Source: CAWINX01 sp963837585 (lineage in GTDB: Bacteria > Actinomycetota > Thermoleophilia > Solirubrobacterales > 70-9). Taken from it: a DNA stretch of 64,000 nt. The stretch is taken from positions 620,001 to 684,000 of the forward strand of contig CAWINX010000004.1 of assembly GCA_963837585.1 (NCBI GenBank), read 5' to 3'. The notes under the pieces were generated by a model, which had not been told where the DNA came from, did not search any database, and saw only the letters and a program-made list of their open reading frames with translations. Positions 54,097 to 62,548 of this stretch are shown in pieces (the first letter of the stretch is position 1; every line of letters starts with the position of its first letter). The position numbers and the translations under genes are program-made.

Positions 54097-55285
54097 TGCC
54101 CTGTTGGGCGCCGACCATCTCGGCGTAGACGGCGGCCGTCTGCTCGGCGACGTCGCCCCAGTCGAAGCGACGGACGTGCTCGTAGGCCTCGGCGACGAGG
54201 CGGCGACCGAGCTCGTCGTCGGAGAGGACGCGGATCGCGACCTCGGCGAGGGCGTCGGGGTCGTGGGCGCGGAAGCGCAGGCCGGCCTCCTCGTGGGGGA
54301 CGACCTCGCGCAACCCGCCGGTGTCGGCGACGATGCACGGACAGCCGGAGGCCATCGCCTCCAGCGCGACCAGCCCGAACGGCTCATAGATCGAGGGGAC
54401 CACGGTGAGGTCGGCGATCCGGTAGAGCGAGTGCAGGACGTCGTCGCCGATCCAGCCGAGGAAGGTGCCGTGCTCCATCAGGCCCAGCTCCTCGGCCTGC
54501 TTGTGCAGCTCCGCCTCGTGGGTGCCGGAGCCGGCGACGAGGAAGCGGGTCTTCGGCACCTGCTCGATCACCCGCGGCATCGCCTCCAGCGCCAGCTGGA
54601 AGCCCTTCTCGTAGACGAGCCGGCCGATCAGCAGCACCAGCTTCTCGTCGGGAGCGGCGAACTCCGAGCGCAGCCGGGTCAGCTCCGCCGGGTCCTGGGG
54701 CTGGAGGTCCTCGGGGTCGATCCCGTTGGGGATCACCGTCACCCGCTCCTCCTCGACCCCGAAGATGTCGGCGATCTGCTCGCGCATGTAGTGGGAGCAG
54801 GCGATCACCCGCTCGGAGCGGTTGGTGATCCAGCGCTCGACCCCGTGGATGTAGGTCTGGGGATGCTTGTCGACCCAGCCCTGGTGACGACCGTGCTCGG
54901 TCGCGTGGATCGTCGTCACCAGCGGCGCCTCGAAGCGCTTGGCGAGGTGGTCGCAGGCGTTGGCGACCAGCCAGTCATGGCCGTGGACGAGGTCGAACTC
55001 GTAGCGGTCGCCCAACTCGACCCCGGCGGCGAGCATGTCGGAGTTCATCCGCTCCACCCAGGTGACGAACTCGCCGAGGTCGGTCGGGCGCTTCGGCTCG
55101 CGGATGCGGTGGATGACGACGCCGCCGGCGCGCTCCTCGGCGGGCGACTCCTCCCCCCCGCGAGTCAGCACGTGGACCTCGACGTCGCGCTCGACCAGCG
55201 CCTCGGAGAGCTTGCGCACGTGGCGGGCCAGCCCACCCTCGATCAGCGGCGGGTACTCCCAGGAGAGGATCAGGACGCGAGTCAT
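54089..55285 (-). CDS. GT4 family glycosyltransferase (Rv3032-like alpha-glucosyltransferase)
   Basis: A 398-residue GT-B enzyme. It opens TRVLILSWEYPPLIEGGLAR, like glycogen/starch synthases of the GT4 type, with DLVHGHDWLVANACDHLAKR in the acceptor half. VLLIGRLVYEKGFQLALEAM binds the nucleotide sugar and PSIYEPFGLVALEAMASGCP carries the E-X7-E. Gene order with a GH57 branching-type enzyme and a methyltransferase is the order of Rv3032, Rv3031 and Rv3030 in M. tuberculosis, where they are tied to 6-O-methylglucose lipopolysaccharide. I therefore favour elongation of a cytosolic alpha-1,4-glucan. Frame intact. Confidence 0.87.
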   Translation of the reverse strand: MTRVLILSWEYPPLIEGGLARHVRKLSEALVERDVEVHVLTRGGEESPAEERAGGVVIHRIREPKRPTDLGEFVTWVERMNSDMLAAGVELGDRYEFDLVHGHDWLVANACDHLAKRFEAPLVTTIHATEHGRHQGWVDKHPQTYIHGVERWITNRSERVIACSHYMREQIADIFGVEEERVTVIPNGIDPEDLQPQDPAELTRLRSEFAAPDEKLVLLIGRLVYEKGFQLALEAMPRVIEQVPKTRFLVAGSGTHEAELHKQAEELGLMEHGTFLGWIGDDVLHSLYRIADLTVVPSIYEPFGLVALEAMASGCPCIVADTGGLREVVPHEEAGLRFRAHDPDALAEVAIRVLSDDELGRRLVAEAYEHVRRFDWGDVAEQTAAVYAEMVGAQQGSA

Positions 55286-55298
55286 TGCGGTGTGGTTA

Positions 55299-56721
55299 CT
55301 AGGGCTCCAGGAGCGGAGCGAGTCTCAGGTCCGGGGCGAGAGAGCGCATGCGCGGGTCGGTAGAGGCAGGGGAGTCTATGGCCTCCAGCGCCGCCGCCGA
55401 GTGCGCGGTGGCGCGCTGGAAGGCGTAGTCGCCGGCCTGGCCGCGCTGGTCGAGGAAGGCCCAGTCGCTGGACTGGACGGCGAGCAGCTCGCGGGCGGCG
55501 CGCAACGCCGCCGCGCCTCGCAGGCCCTCGCCGAGGGCCCGCAGCGAGCCGCAGCTCCAGCCGTCGCGCCCCCCAGGCCAGGTCGGCGACCGGAGGCGAG
55601 TCCCAGGTGCGGAAGTCCTTGTCCTCACCCCAGGTCGACAGCGTGGAGCGGCCGTGCTCACCGCCTCGTGCTCGGCCAGCGCCTCGGGGACGGTGAGCAG
55701 GCGGACTCCGGCGGCCTCGGCGCCGGCGAGAACCTCGCCGCAACCAGATCGGGCCCTCGCTCCACCAGTGGCCGATCAGCTCGGTATCGATCGCGAAGAC
55801 GAGCAGGCCGCGGCGCCCGCGCTCCGCAGAGAAGGCGCGCAGCCGCGCCGCGGCGGCGGCGAGGAACTCCCCCGCCTGGCGTTGCGCCACCTCCGCCGCC
55901 GCATCGGGGTCGTAGGCGCCGCCGCCGATCTTCCAGATCCTCACGCCCCGCAGCGATTTGCCGGCGAACTGGGCGTGGGCGGGATCGGAGGGATAGCCGT
56001 CGAGCGACCACAGCCACTGGATCGCCTCCCAGTCGATCGGAAGCGCCACCGGCCCCGCCTCGGTCGCGATCGGCGTCAGCGCGTCGAGCGGCTCTCGCTG
56101 AGCGCTCTGGTCGACGCAGAACCAGCGCACGCCTTGCTCGGCCAGCCGCCACTCCAGCCCGGGCGCGTAGGCGCACTCCGGCAGCCAAAACCCGCCATCC
56201 CAGCCGAAACGACGCCGGTGCGAGCGGATCCCGGCGTCGAGCTGCAGCCGCAGCCCCTCGCGGGTCGCCAGCAACGGCAGCACCGCGTGGGTGGCGGAGG
56301 AGGCAGCGAGGGAGATAGGCCGCCGCCCCTCCTGCGCCGCCTGGAAGGCCCCCAACGGACTGCCGCCGTGCGCGTCGAGCAGCTCCAGGGCGTGGCGGTA
56401 GCGCGACAGCTCCGCCTCGCAGGCGCCACGACACTCCGGCGGCACCTCCCCGGCATCCGCCTCGGCGGCGCCGATCCGCCACTCGACCAGGAACCTCCGC
56501 AACCGCTCCTGGACGCCTTCGTCCTCGAGCTGGTCGGCCAGCACCGGGGTGACGGTCATCGTCAATCGCTCCGCGAACTCAAGCACCGGCAAGTAGGACC
56601 GGATCACCGCATCGAACAACCACTCCTCGCCGAACGGGTAGGTCCCGAACCCCTCCACGTAGGGCATGTGCGAATGCAGGACGATCGCGAGGTCGCCAAC
56701 CGTGCCTTCCGGTTCAGGCAT
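55299..56721 (-). CDS. GH57/DUF1957 alpha-glucan branching-type enzyme (Rv3031-like), frameshifted
   Basis: About 473 residues of a GH57-fold glucanotransferase. It starts MPEPEGTVGDLAIVLHSHMP with the HSHMPY motif, has the nucleophile Glu in DGGFWLPECAYAPGLEW, and the acid Asp in LLVFAIDTELIGHWWSEGPI. The frame then breaks near 55735 and again near 55650 and 55570; WGEDKDFRTWDSPPVADLAW and SSDWAFLDQRGQAGDYAFQR confirm the C-terminal half. The ATG at 56721 overlaps the methyltransferase stop by 8 bases. Predicted to introduce alpha-1,6 branches in an alpha-glucan made by the adjacent GT4. Confidence 0.87.
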
Positions 56722-57476
56722 GGCAGACGGCGACGAAATCCAGGGCCCTGTCGAGATCGCCTTTCTTGAGCGCAAAATCGGATGCGGAGATCGCCGGCGT
56801 GAAGCGATCGTAAAACGGCTTGGTGACGCGCAGGGCCTTATGGACGCGGTCCCAACCCAGCTTGATCGCCAGCTCGTGCGCGCGCAGCTTGCGCGCGTGG
56901 AAGAGGCCGTAAAGCTCGACTCGGTCGAAGTGCGCCTCGCACAGCTCGCGGAACTCCGCGGCGCGGTACTCGCGGACGTGCCAGGGGTTGTCGGACTTCT
57001 CCGCGCCCGGCGGCGCCAGGGTCAAGCAGGTTCGGCGTCGAGACGTAGGCGACCCCCCCGGGGTCCAGCATCGACTTGAAGTGCTCGAGGATCGCCCCGG
57101 CGTCCCCGACGTGCTCGATCGTCTGCAGAAAGACGACGGCGTCGCAGGGCTCGGCGAAGCTCTCGACCAGGTCGCGCTCGAAGCGCAGGCTCTCGCGGAC
57201 GTAGCGCAGCTTGGCGTGCTCGTGCGCCTCCGGGTTGGCGTCGACCCCGACGACGCTCGCCGCGGTGCCGGCGAGGACGTTTGACCCGTACCCCTCTCCG
57301 CAGGCCATGTCGACGACGCGTAGGCCGCCGACGCGCGCGGCGATCCACTCGTAGACGACGAGATGGCGCCGGTACCAGTAGTTCTCCTCGGGAACGTCGG
57401 GCAGCGTCCGCTCGCCGGTCAGCGGCAGCGGCGGCACGCCGGGGGGTTGGTCTTCTTGGAGGAACTGGCGCTCCAT
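56714..57476 (-). CDS. class I SAM-dependent methyltransferase (Rv3030-like), frameshifted
   Basis: About 254 residues. It starts MERQFLQEDQPPGVPPLPLT; the SAM loop is LRVVDMACGEGYGSNVLAG, followed by VVGVDANPEAHEHAKLRY, VVFLQTIEHVGDAGAILEHF and YVSTPNLLT. An extra base near 57025 breaks the frame; it continues LAPPGAEKSDNPWHVREYRA and ends with RVTKPFYDRFTPAISASDFA. It leads the GH57-GT4 pair and probably O-methylates glucose residues of the glucan. A longer in-frame start (57539) would place the ATG in palindromic element C2. Confidence 0.85.
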
Positions 57477-57536
57477 GACACCGGCACCGTATTGTTCCCG
57501 CCTCCGTGACCCCCTTTTCCCCTTTTTTAAAGCGTT

Positions 57537-57687
57537 CATCAGGAAATTCAGCGTGTGCGACTGGCGAGCGCCGGATCAAGCGGGGCAAGGACGCAGGGAG
57601 GCCGAATAGCAGCGCTATTTGGCCGACCGAGGACGCTGCACTGCGCCGATCCGCCGCCGCCAGGCGTGCGCGGGGAATTTCCTGATG
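57537..57687 (+). repeat. palindromic element C2 (151 bp) between two divergent methyltransferase genes
   Basis: The arms CATCAGGAAATTC (57537-57549) and GAATTTCCTGATG (57675-57687) are perfect complements; a second stem, CGGATC/GATCCG, lies inside. The core repeats C1: CAAGGACGCAGGGAG (57586-57600), hairpin GCCGAATAG/CTATTTGGC (57601-57623) and CGACCGAGGACGC (57624-57636). The hairpin differs wholly from that of C1, but both boxes are identical. The right arm ends exactly at the ATG of the plus-strand methyltransferase and the left arm begins with an ATG on the minus strand. Confidence 0.82.
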
Positions 57688-58587
57688 GACGCTGCATACA
57701 TCAAGGACGTCAATACCCGCTACCACGACGCGGCGGCACACGAGTACGACGCGAAGTGGGGAATCGACTTCGGCGCGACCGGCCAAAGGCAGGTGCGGCT
57801 GAAGCTGGTCAAGGCGCTTGGCGGCCTCGACGGTCAGAGCTTCGGCGACGCCCTGGAGATCGGCTCGGGAACCGGCTACTTCTCGCTCAACCTGCTCCAG
57901 CTCGGCGTGATCGGGACGCTGACAGCGACCGACATCTCGCCCGGGATGCTGGCGCAGCTTGCGGAAACCGCCGGCGCGCTCGGACTCGACGTCGAGACGG
58001 TCGCCACCGAGGCCGAGGAGCTGCCCTTCGACGACGAGAGCTTCGACCTCGTCTTCGGCCACGCCGTCCTCCACCACATCCCGGATCTGGAAAAGGCGTT
58101 CTCGGAGTTTCGCCGGGTGCTGCGACCGGGCGGCGTGATCGCCTTCGCCGGCGAGCCCTCGCGCTACGGCGACCGCCTCGCCGCGGTCCCGAAGCGGACC
58201 GGGACGATCGTCGCCCCCGTCTGGCGGAGGCTGTTCGGCGCCCAGCCGCGAACCGTCCCGGAGGCGGAGCAGTCGGAAGGCCACGCGCTGGAGGGAGAGG
58301 TCGACGTCCACGCCTTCGCCCCCGCCGACCTGCGGCGCATACTGGGCGCGACGGGCTTCGAGGATCGCCACGTCGGCGGCGAGGAGCTGCTCGCCAACGC
58401 CTGGGGCTGGGGGCTGCGCACCGTCGAGTCGAGCGCCGAGCCGGACTCGGTGCCATGGGGCTGGCGAAGCTTCGCCTTCCGCAGCTACATCGCCCTACAG
58501 AAGGTCGATACCCGGTTCCTCGAGCCCCACCTGCCCGCCGAGCTCTTCTACAACCTGCTCGTCTCCGGCCGCAAGCCGGCTACATAG
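57685..58587 (+). CDS. class I SAM-dependent methyltransferase
   Basis: A 300-residue methyltransferase of the UbiE/Methyltransf_11 type. It starts MDAAYIKDVNTRYHDAAAHE; motifs are ALEIGSGTGYFSLNLLQLG, LTATDISPGMLAQLAETAG, DESFDLVFGHAVLHHIPDLE and RVLRPGGVIAFAGEPSRYG. A 130-residue C-terminal extension follows (HAFAPADLRRILGATGFEDR ... WRSFAFRSYIALQKVDTRFL), substrate unknown. The ATG is the end of element C2, so its translation start is built into that palindrome. It converges with the cyclase gene, overlapping by 8 bases. Frame intact. Confidence 0.87.
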   Translation: MDAAYIKDVNTRYHDAAAHEYDAKWGIDFGATGQRQVRLKLVKALGGLDGQSFGDALEIGSGTGYFSLNLLQLGVIGTLTATDISPGMLAQLAETAGALGLDVETVATEAEELPFDDESFDLVFGHAVLHHIPDLEKAFSEFRRVLRPGGVIAFAGEPSRYGDRLAAVPKRTGTIVAPVWRRLFGAQPRTVPEAEQSEGHALEGEVDVHAFAPADLRRILGATGFEDRHVGGEELLANAWGWGLRTVESSAEPDSVPWGWRSFAFRSYIALQKVDTRFLEPHLPAELFYNLLVSGRKPAT

Positions 58588-59689
58588 CCGCTCGACGGAC
58601 GCGATACAGCTTCGTCCTGGCGTCGAAACCCTTGAGGCGGCGTTCGCCGGCGAAGGAATAGCTGAAACCCTCGGGGGCAGCCTTCCGGCCGGCCGTATCG
58701 GTGAGGACGCTGCCGGGCTTGGCGACGCCGGTGATCCGGCTGGCGAGATTGACGGGACGGCCGTAGTAGTCGCCGGCCTGCGCCAGGACGGAGCCGAAAG
58801 CGATCCCCGCCCGCAGGCGCGGAAACTCCTCACCCTCCTCCTCGGAGGCCTCAAGCAGGCGCAACGTCGCTCCGATCATCGCCCCGGCGTCGTCGCAGAC
58901 CAGCATCGCCGCGTCGCCAATCGTCTTCACCAGCCGCACCGGCGGCTCGGCGACCGCAGTCGCCATCTCCTCGAGGCGGCCGGCGACCAGGCCGAGCTCC
59001 TCCGGGGCGATCTCCTCTCCCAACTTGGTGAAGCCGACGAGATCGGCGAAGCAGATCGCAACCTCGGTCGTCCCACGAATCTCCCCCGAGGCGAGGTCGG
59101 CGGTGCCGATCACGTCGCGACGCACCTGCTCCAGCATGTGGGACCGCTGTGCGTAGAGCAGGGTCGGCTCGAAGATCGGCAGCATGTGCTCGGCGGCCGC
59201 GGCAAAGCGCAGCGCGAGGTCGCGCTCGGTATCGCCGGGCTGCATCAGCGTGCGGACCACCAGCTCGCGGTTGGCCTCGGCGATCCGCGCGGTCCCCATT
59301 CCAATCGTCCGTGCCACCTGCAGCATCCCTTCCTCGGGCAGGCCTGCGTCGAGGAAGGCCTTGATCCGACGAGCGGCCTCGACGTCGGCCTCGGTGCCGC
59401 GGCGCTCGTCGGGGTCGGGCGCCGGCAGGCCAAGCGCCGCGGTGAAGCGCTGCACCAGGCCGATCTCGACCCCCGCCTCCGCGGCAACCTCGCGCAGCGT
59501 CAGGCGCGGGCCGTCACCCGCCAGCGAGCGCTCCACAGGCAGCAGCGTCAGCCTGCCGGCGGCGACTGCATCGCGCAACTCCTCCAGCGTCACCCCCTCG
59601 CCGGCCAAGCGCTCCAGCAGCTGGCGCCGCGCCTCACGCGCCTCGCCTTCGACCCCCTCGAGCAGACCTTCGGACTCGAAGTCGATCAC
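58580..59689 (-). CDS. class III adenylate cyclase with Rv1264-type N-terminal regulatory domain
   Basis: A 369-residue soluble cyclase. The N-terminal 180 residues (GEAREARRQLLERLAGEGVT ... LLPVERSLAG) resemble the autoinhibitory, pH-responsive domain of mycobacterial Rv1264. The catalytic domain has the metal Asps in AICFADLVGFTKLGEEI and VRLVKTIGDAAMLVCDD, the adenine-selecting Lys (KTIGD) and Asp (QAGDYYGRPVNL), and the transition-state Asn and Arg in VNLASRITGV. All six canonical residues are present, so ATP to cAMP conversion is expected. GTG start overlaps the gamma-glutamyltransferase stop (GTGA). Confidence 0.9.
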   Translation of the reverse strand: MIDFESEGLLEGVEGEAREARRQLLERLAGEGVTLEELRDAVAAGRLTLLPVERSLAGDGPRLTLREVAAEAGVEIGLVQRFTAALGLPAPDPDERRGTEADVEAARRIKAFLDAGLPEEGMLQVARTIGMGTARIAEANRELVVRTLMQPGDTERDLALRFAAAAEHMLPIFEPTLLYAQRSHMLEQVRRDVIGTADLASGEIRGTTEVAICFADLVGFTKLGEEIAPEELGLVAGRLEEMATAVAEPPVRLVKTIGDAAMLVCDDAGAMIGATLRLLEASEEEGEEFPRLRAGIAFGSVLAQAGDYYGRPVNLASRITGVAKPGSVLTDTAGRKAAPEGFSYSFAGERRLKGFDARTKLYRVRRAAM

Positions 59690-61111
59690 GCCGTCGCCAC
59701 CGCCCCGCCGCGGCGGGGATCGCCGCCGCCGCTGAGCGCGCCTGTGGCCGGGTCCTTGGCGACGGCCTGCACACCGCCGAAGAATAGGTTGATCTCCGGG
59801 CGCCGGGCGACCGACACCCCGCGCTCCTCCAGCCGCCGCAGCGCCGCCTCGTCGATGCCCGGCTCGGCCTGGACGACGCCCGCCTCGAAGTGCAGGCGCG
59901 GCGCCCGCACGGCCTCGTCGGCGCCGGCGCCCTCCTCGATCGAGCGGACGATCGTCTGCAGGATCGCCGAGCGAATCCGGTTGGAGCCGGCGCTGCCCAG
60001 CCCCAGCTCGATCTCGCCGTCGCGCAAGACCACGGTCGGGGCCATCATCGAGGGCACCCGCCGTCCCGGCTCGATTCGGTGGAAGCCACCCGGGTTGAGG
60101 TCCTCCTCGCCGAGCATGTTGTTGAGGATCACCCCCGTCCCCGGCACCAGCACGCCGGAGCCGGAGCCGTTCGAGCAGGTGACGCTCGCGCACATCCCCT
60201 CGCCGTCGAGCACCGAGATATGGGTCGTCGAGCCGAGCAGGTCGGCACGGGCATCGTTGGTGACCTTCATCGCCGTGACCAGCTGCTCCGGGCCACTGCG
60301 CTCGCCGAGTTGCTCCAGCAGGCCAAGGCTATGGGCAATCAGGGTCCCGCCCGCCGAGGGGGGCGGGTTGGTCAGCACCTCGGCGCCGCGGAACGGCACC
60401 CGGATCGGCGCCCGCTCGATCGCCGCATAGCCGGCGAGGTCGGATCGGGCCGAGCGTCCCGCCACCCTCGACGGTGAACTCGCTCAGCGCCGTCGCGACC
60501 TCGCCGCGGTAGAACGGCTCGGCGCCCTCGGCCCCGAAGCGCTCCAGGGCCTCGGCCAGCTCCGGGAAGCGAAACGCGTCCCCCTCGCGCAACGTTCGTC
60601 CCTCCGGCGCATACAGCTCCCGCGTGCCCGGCAGCCGCTCGTGGATCGGCTCGAGGATGCGAAGGATGTAGGCCTGCTCGGCGTTGACGGGGGCTCCCTC
60701 ACGGGCGAGGCGAATGCCGGGGGCCGCCAGCTCGGCGAGCGGAACGGAGCCGAAGCGACGGTCCGCCGTTTCCAGCCCCGCCGCAGTTCCCGGCACCCCG
60801 CAGGAGGCCGGCCCGACGTAGAACGTCTGAACGGTCTCGGCGTCGAAGTGGACGGGGACCGGAACCAGCTCGGCCCGCCGCTCGATCCCGTCGCGTCCCG
60901 GCGCCGAGACAAAGAAGTCGATCAGGGTCGTCTCCTCGCCCCGATGAACCATCATGAAGCCGCCCGCGCCGAACCCGGTCAGCGGGCTCTCGACGGCAAA
61001 GGAGGCCAGCACGGCGCAGATCGCCGCGTCAACCGCGTTGCCGCCCTCGCGCAGAACCTGCGCCCCCGCCTCGGCGGTAAGCGGGTGGCCGGCGGCGACA
61101 ACCCCTCTCAT
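59686..61111 (-). CDS. ggt: gamma-glutamyltransferase, frameshifted
   Basis: N-terminal nucleophile hydrolase acting on glutathione or gamma-glutamyl compounds; about 475 residues. Large-subunit part: MRGVVAAGHPLTAEAGAQVL, GGNAVDAAICAVLASFAVES, GFGAGGFMMVHRGEETTLID, CGVPGTAAGLETADRRFG. A frame change near 60450 separates PPPSAGGTLIAHSLGLLEQL; self-cleavage would occur before the Thr of GSTTHISVLDGEGMCAS; the small subunit continues GVILNNMLGEEDLNPGG and RVPSMMAPTVV. No signal peptide is seen, so it is probably cytosolic, unlike E. coli Ggt. Confidence 0.9.
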
Positions 61112-61126
61112 CTGCGGAGCGTAGGG

Positions 61127-62548
61127 CTAACCCGGGAGGAACTCGGGAACGTCGAGGGCGCCCAGCTCGCCGGGCCGTTCGGCCCGCCCGCCGCGGCCGG
61201 CGTCCTTGGTGCGGCGGATCGTCGGCTCGGCGACTTTCTGACGAGGCGCGGGGCGGCCGTCGAAGCGGGTCGCCACAACCGTCACCCAGACCTGATCGGC
61301 GAGCTCCTCGTCGACGTTGGCGCCGAAGATGATGTTGGCGTCGGGGTGTGCGGCTTCGCCGACCACCTTGGCCGCCTCGCTGACCTCGACCAGCGAGAGG
61401 TCGGAGCCGCCGGTGATCGAGAGCAGGATCGAACGGGCGCCCTCCATCGAGGTCTCCAGCAGCGGCGAGGAGATCGCTTTCTCGGCGGCGAGCAACGCCC
61501 GGCCCTCGCCGGTTCCCATGCCGATCCCGAGCAGCGCCCGGCCCGCCTCGGACATGATCGTCCGCACGTCGGCGAAGTCGAGGTTGATCAGCGCCGGCAG
61601 CGTCACCAGGTCGGAGACCCCCTGCACGCCCTGGCGCAGGACGTCGTCGGCGACCTGGAAAGCCTCGACCATCGAGGTCTGCTGGTCGAGCACCTCGAGC
61701 AGGCGGTCGTTGGGGACGACGATCAGGGTGTCGACCTCGGCGGCGAGCTCCTCGACCCCCTTGTTGGCCTGGTTGCCGCGGCGACTGCCCTCGAAGCTGA
61801 AAGGTTTGGTGACGATGCCGACGGTCAGGGCGCCGACCTCGCGGGCGAGGCGGGCGACGACCGGAGCGGCGCCGGTGCCCGTGCCGCCGCCGGCCCCGGC
61901 GGCGACGAAGACCATGTCGGAGCCTTTGAGCAGGCGCTTGATCCTGTCCTGCTCCTCAAAAGCAGAACGATGCCCGACCTCGGCGTCGGCTCCGGCGCCG
62001 AGGCCGCGGGTCTGCTCGTCGCCGATGTGGACGGTGACGTCGGCGACGGAGAGCTGCAGGGACTGAAGATCGGTGTTGACGGCCATGAACTCGACCCCGG
62101 GGATCCGCGCCTCGATCATCCGGTTGACGGCGTTGACACCTGCCCCGCCGACGCCGACCACGCGGATCACGGGCTTGTGCGGCGCTCCACTGCCAGGCGC
62201 CTCATAGGCAGGCTCCTCCCGCCCATACCGAGGCGTCTCGACGATCGGCTCAATCTCCCGCCGCTGCGCCTGCGGCTCCTCGGAGAAGACCCGCTTCAAC
62301 CGCTCAGGAGGCGTCTCAGTCGATCCCTCAAGGACTGTTTCCGTCTCTTCCGCGGGTGGCGCCGTAGGGGGGCCCACCCCCGAGGAAGCTTTAGCTACCG
62401 GAGGGGGTGGGGGGTCCCCTGCGGCGTCAGGACCCGCGGTCGAGCGGTCCGGAGCTTCGGGCGGATCGAGCGGCTTCTCGTCAGATGTGGAACGAAAGAG
62501 ATCGGCGAGGGGACCCTCGCGCATGCTCGCCCGCTTACGCCGACTCAT
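61127..62548 (-). CDS. ftsZ: cell division protein FtsZ with a 125-residue N-terminal extension
   Basis: Tubulin-like GTPase that forms the division ring; 473 residues, frame intact. The globular part begins near residue 126 (KPVIRVVGVGGAGVNAVNRM), with the T4 signature VAAGAGGGTGTGAAPVVARL, the T7 loop region NLDFADVRTIMSEAGRALLG and a C-terminal peptide, ALDVPEFLPG, equivalent to the FtsA/ZipA-binding tail. FtsZ normally starts within about 10-15 residues of that glycine-rich strand. Here a disordered Pro/Ala/Glu-rich stretch precedes it, with no internal Met to start from. Residues 37-67 are encoded by repeat element D2. The gene overlaps parA by 14 bases. Confidence 0.92.
   Translation of the reverse strand: MSRRKRASMREGPLADLFRSTSDEKPLDPPEAPDRSTAGPDAAGDPPPPPVAKASSGVGPPTAPPAEETETVLEGSTETPPERLKRVFSEEPQAQRREIEPIVETPRYGREEPAYEAPGSGAPHKPVIRVVGVGGAGVNAVNRMIEARIPGVEFMAVNTDLQSLQLSVADVTVHIGDEQTRGLGAGADAEVGHRSAFEEQDRIKRLLKGSDMVFVAAGAGGGTGTGAAPVVARLAREVGALTVGIVTKPFSFEGSRRGNQANKGVEELAAEVDTLIVVPNDRLLEVLDQQTSMVEAFQVADDVLRQGVQGVSDLVTLPALINLDFADVRTIMSEAGRALLGIGMGTGEGRALLAAEKAISSPLLETSMEGARSILLSITGGSDLSLVEVSEAAKVVGEAAHPDANIIFGANVDEELADQVWVTVVATRFDGRPAPRQKVAEPTIRRTKDAGRGGRAERPGELGALDVPEFLPG
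62350..62439 (-). repeat. structured element D2 (90 bp) inserted in frame within the ftsZ N-terminal extension
   Basis: Outer stem CCGCGGGT (62350-62357) pairs with ACCCGCGG (62432-62439); inner stem CCCACCCCC/GGGGGTGGG (62373-62381 / 62403-62411) encloses a loop with GAGGAAGCTTTAGCTACCG, and GTCCCCTG/CAGGAC forms a third arm. Loop and third arm match D1 (43878-43970), while inner and outer stems have changed on both sides. On the coding strand it gives FtsZ residues about 37-67, including DPPPPPVAKASSGVGPPTAP. It is in frame, with no stop. Insertion of a palindromic repeat into a protein gene recalls the Rickettsia palindromic elements. Confidence 0.8.

Noticed and set aside
62380..62440. 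Element D2 as a chance G+C-rich linker
   Set aside because: The 20-base loop and the neighbouring hairpin match D1, and stems change in pairs, which is too specific for composition alone; kept as a repeat.
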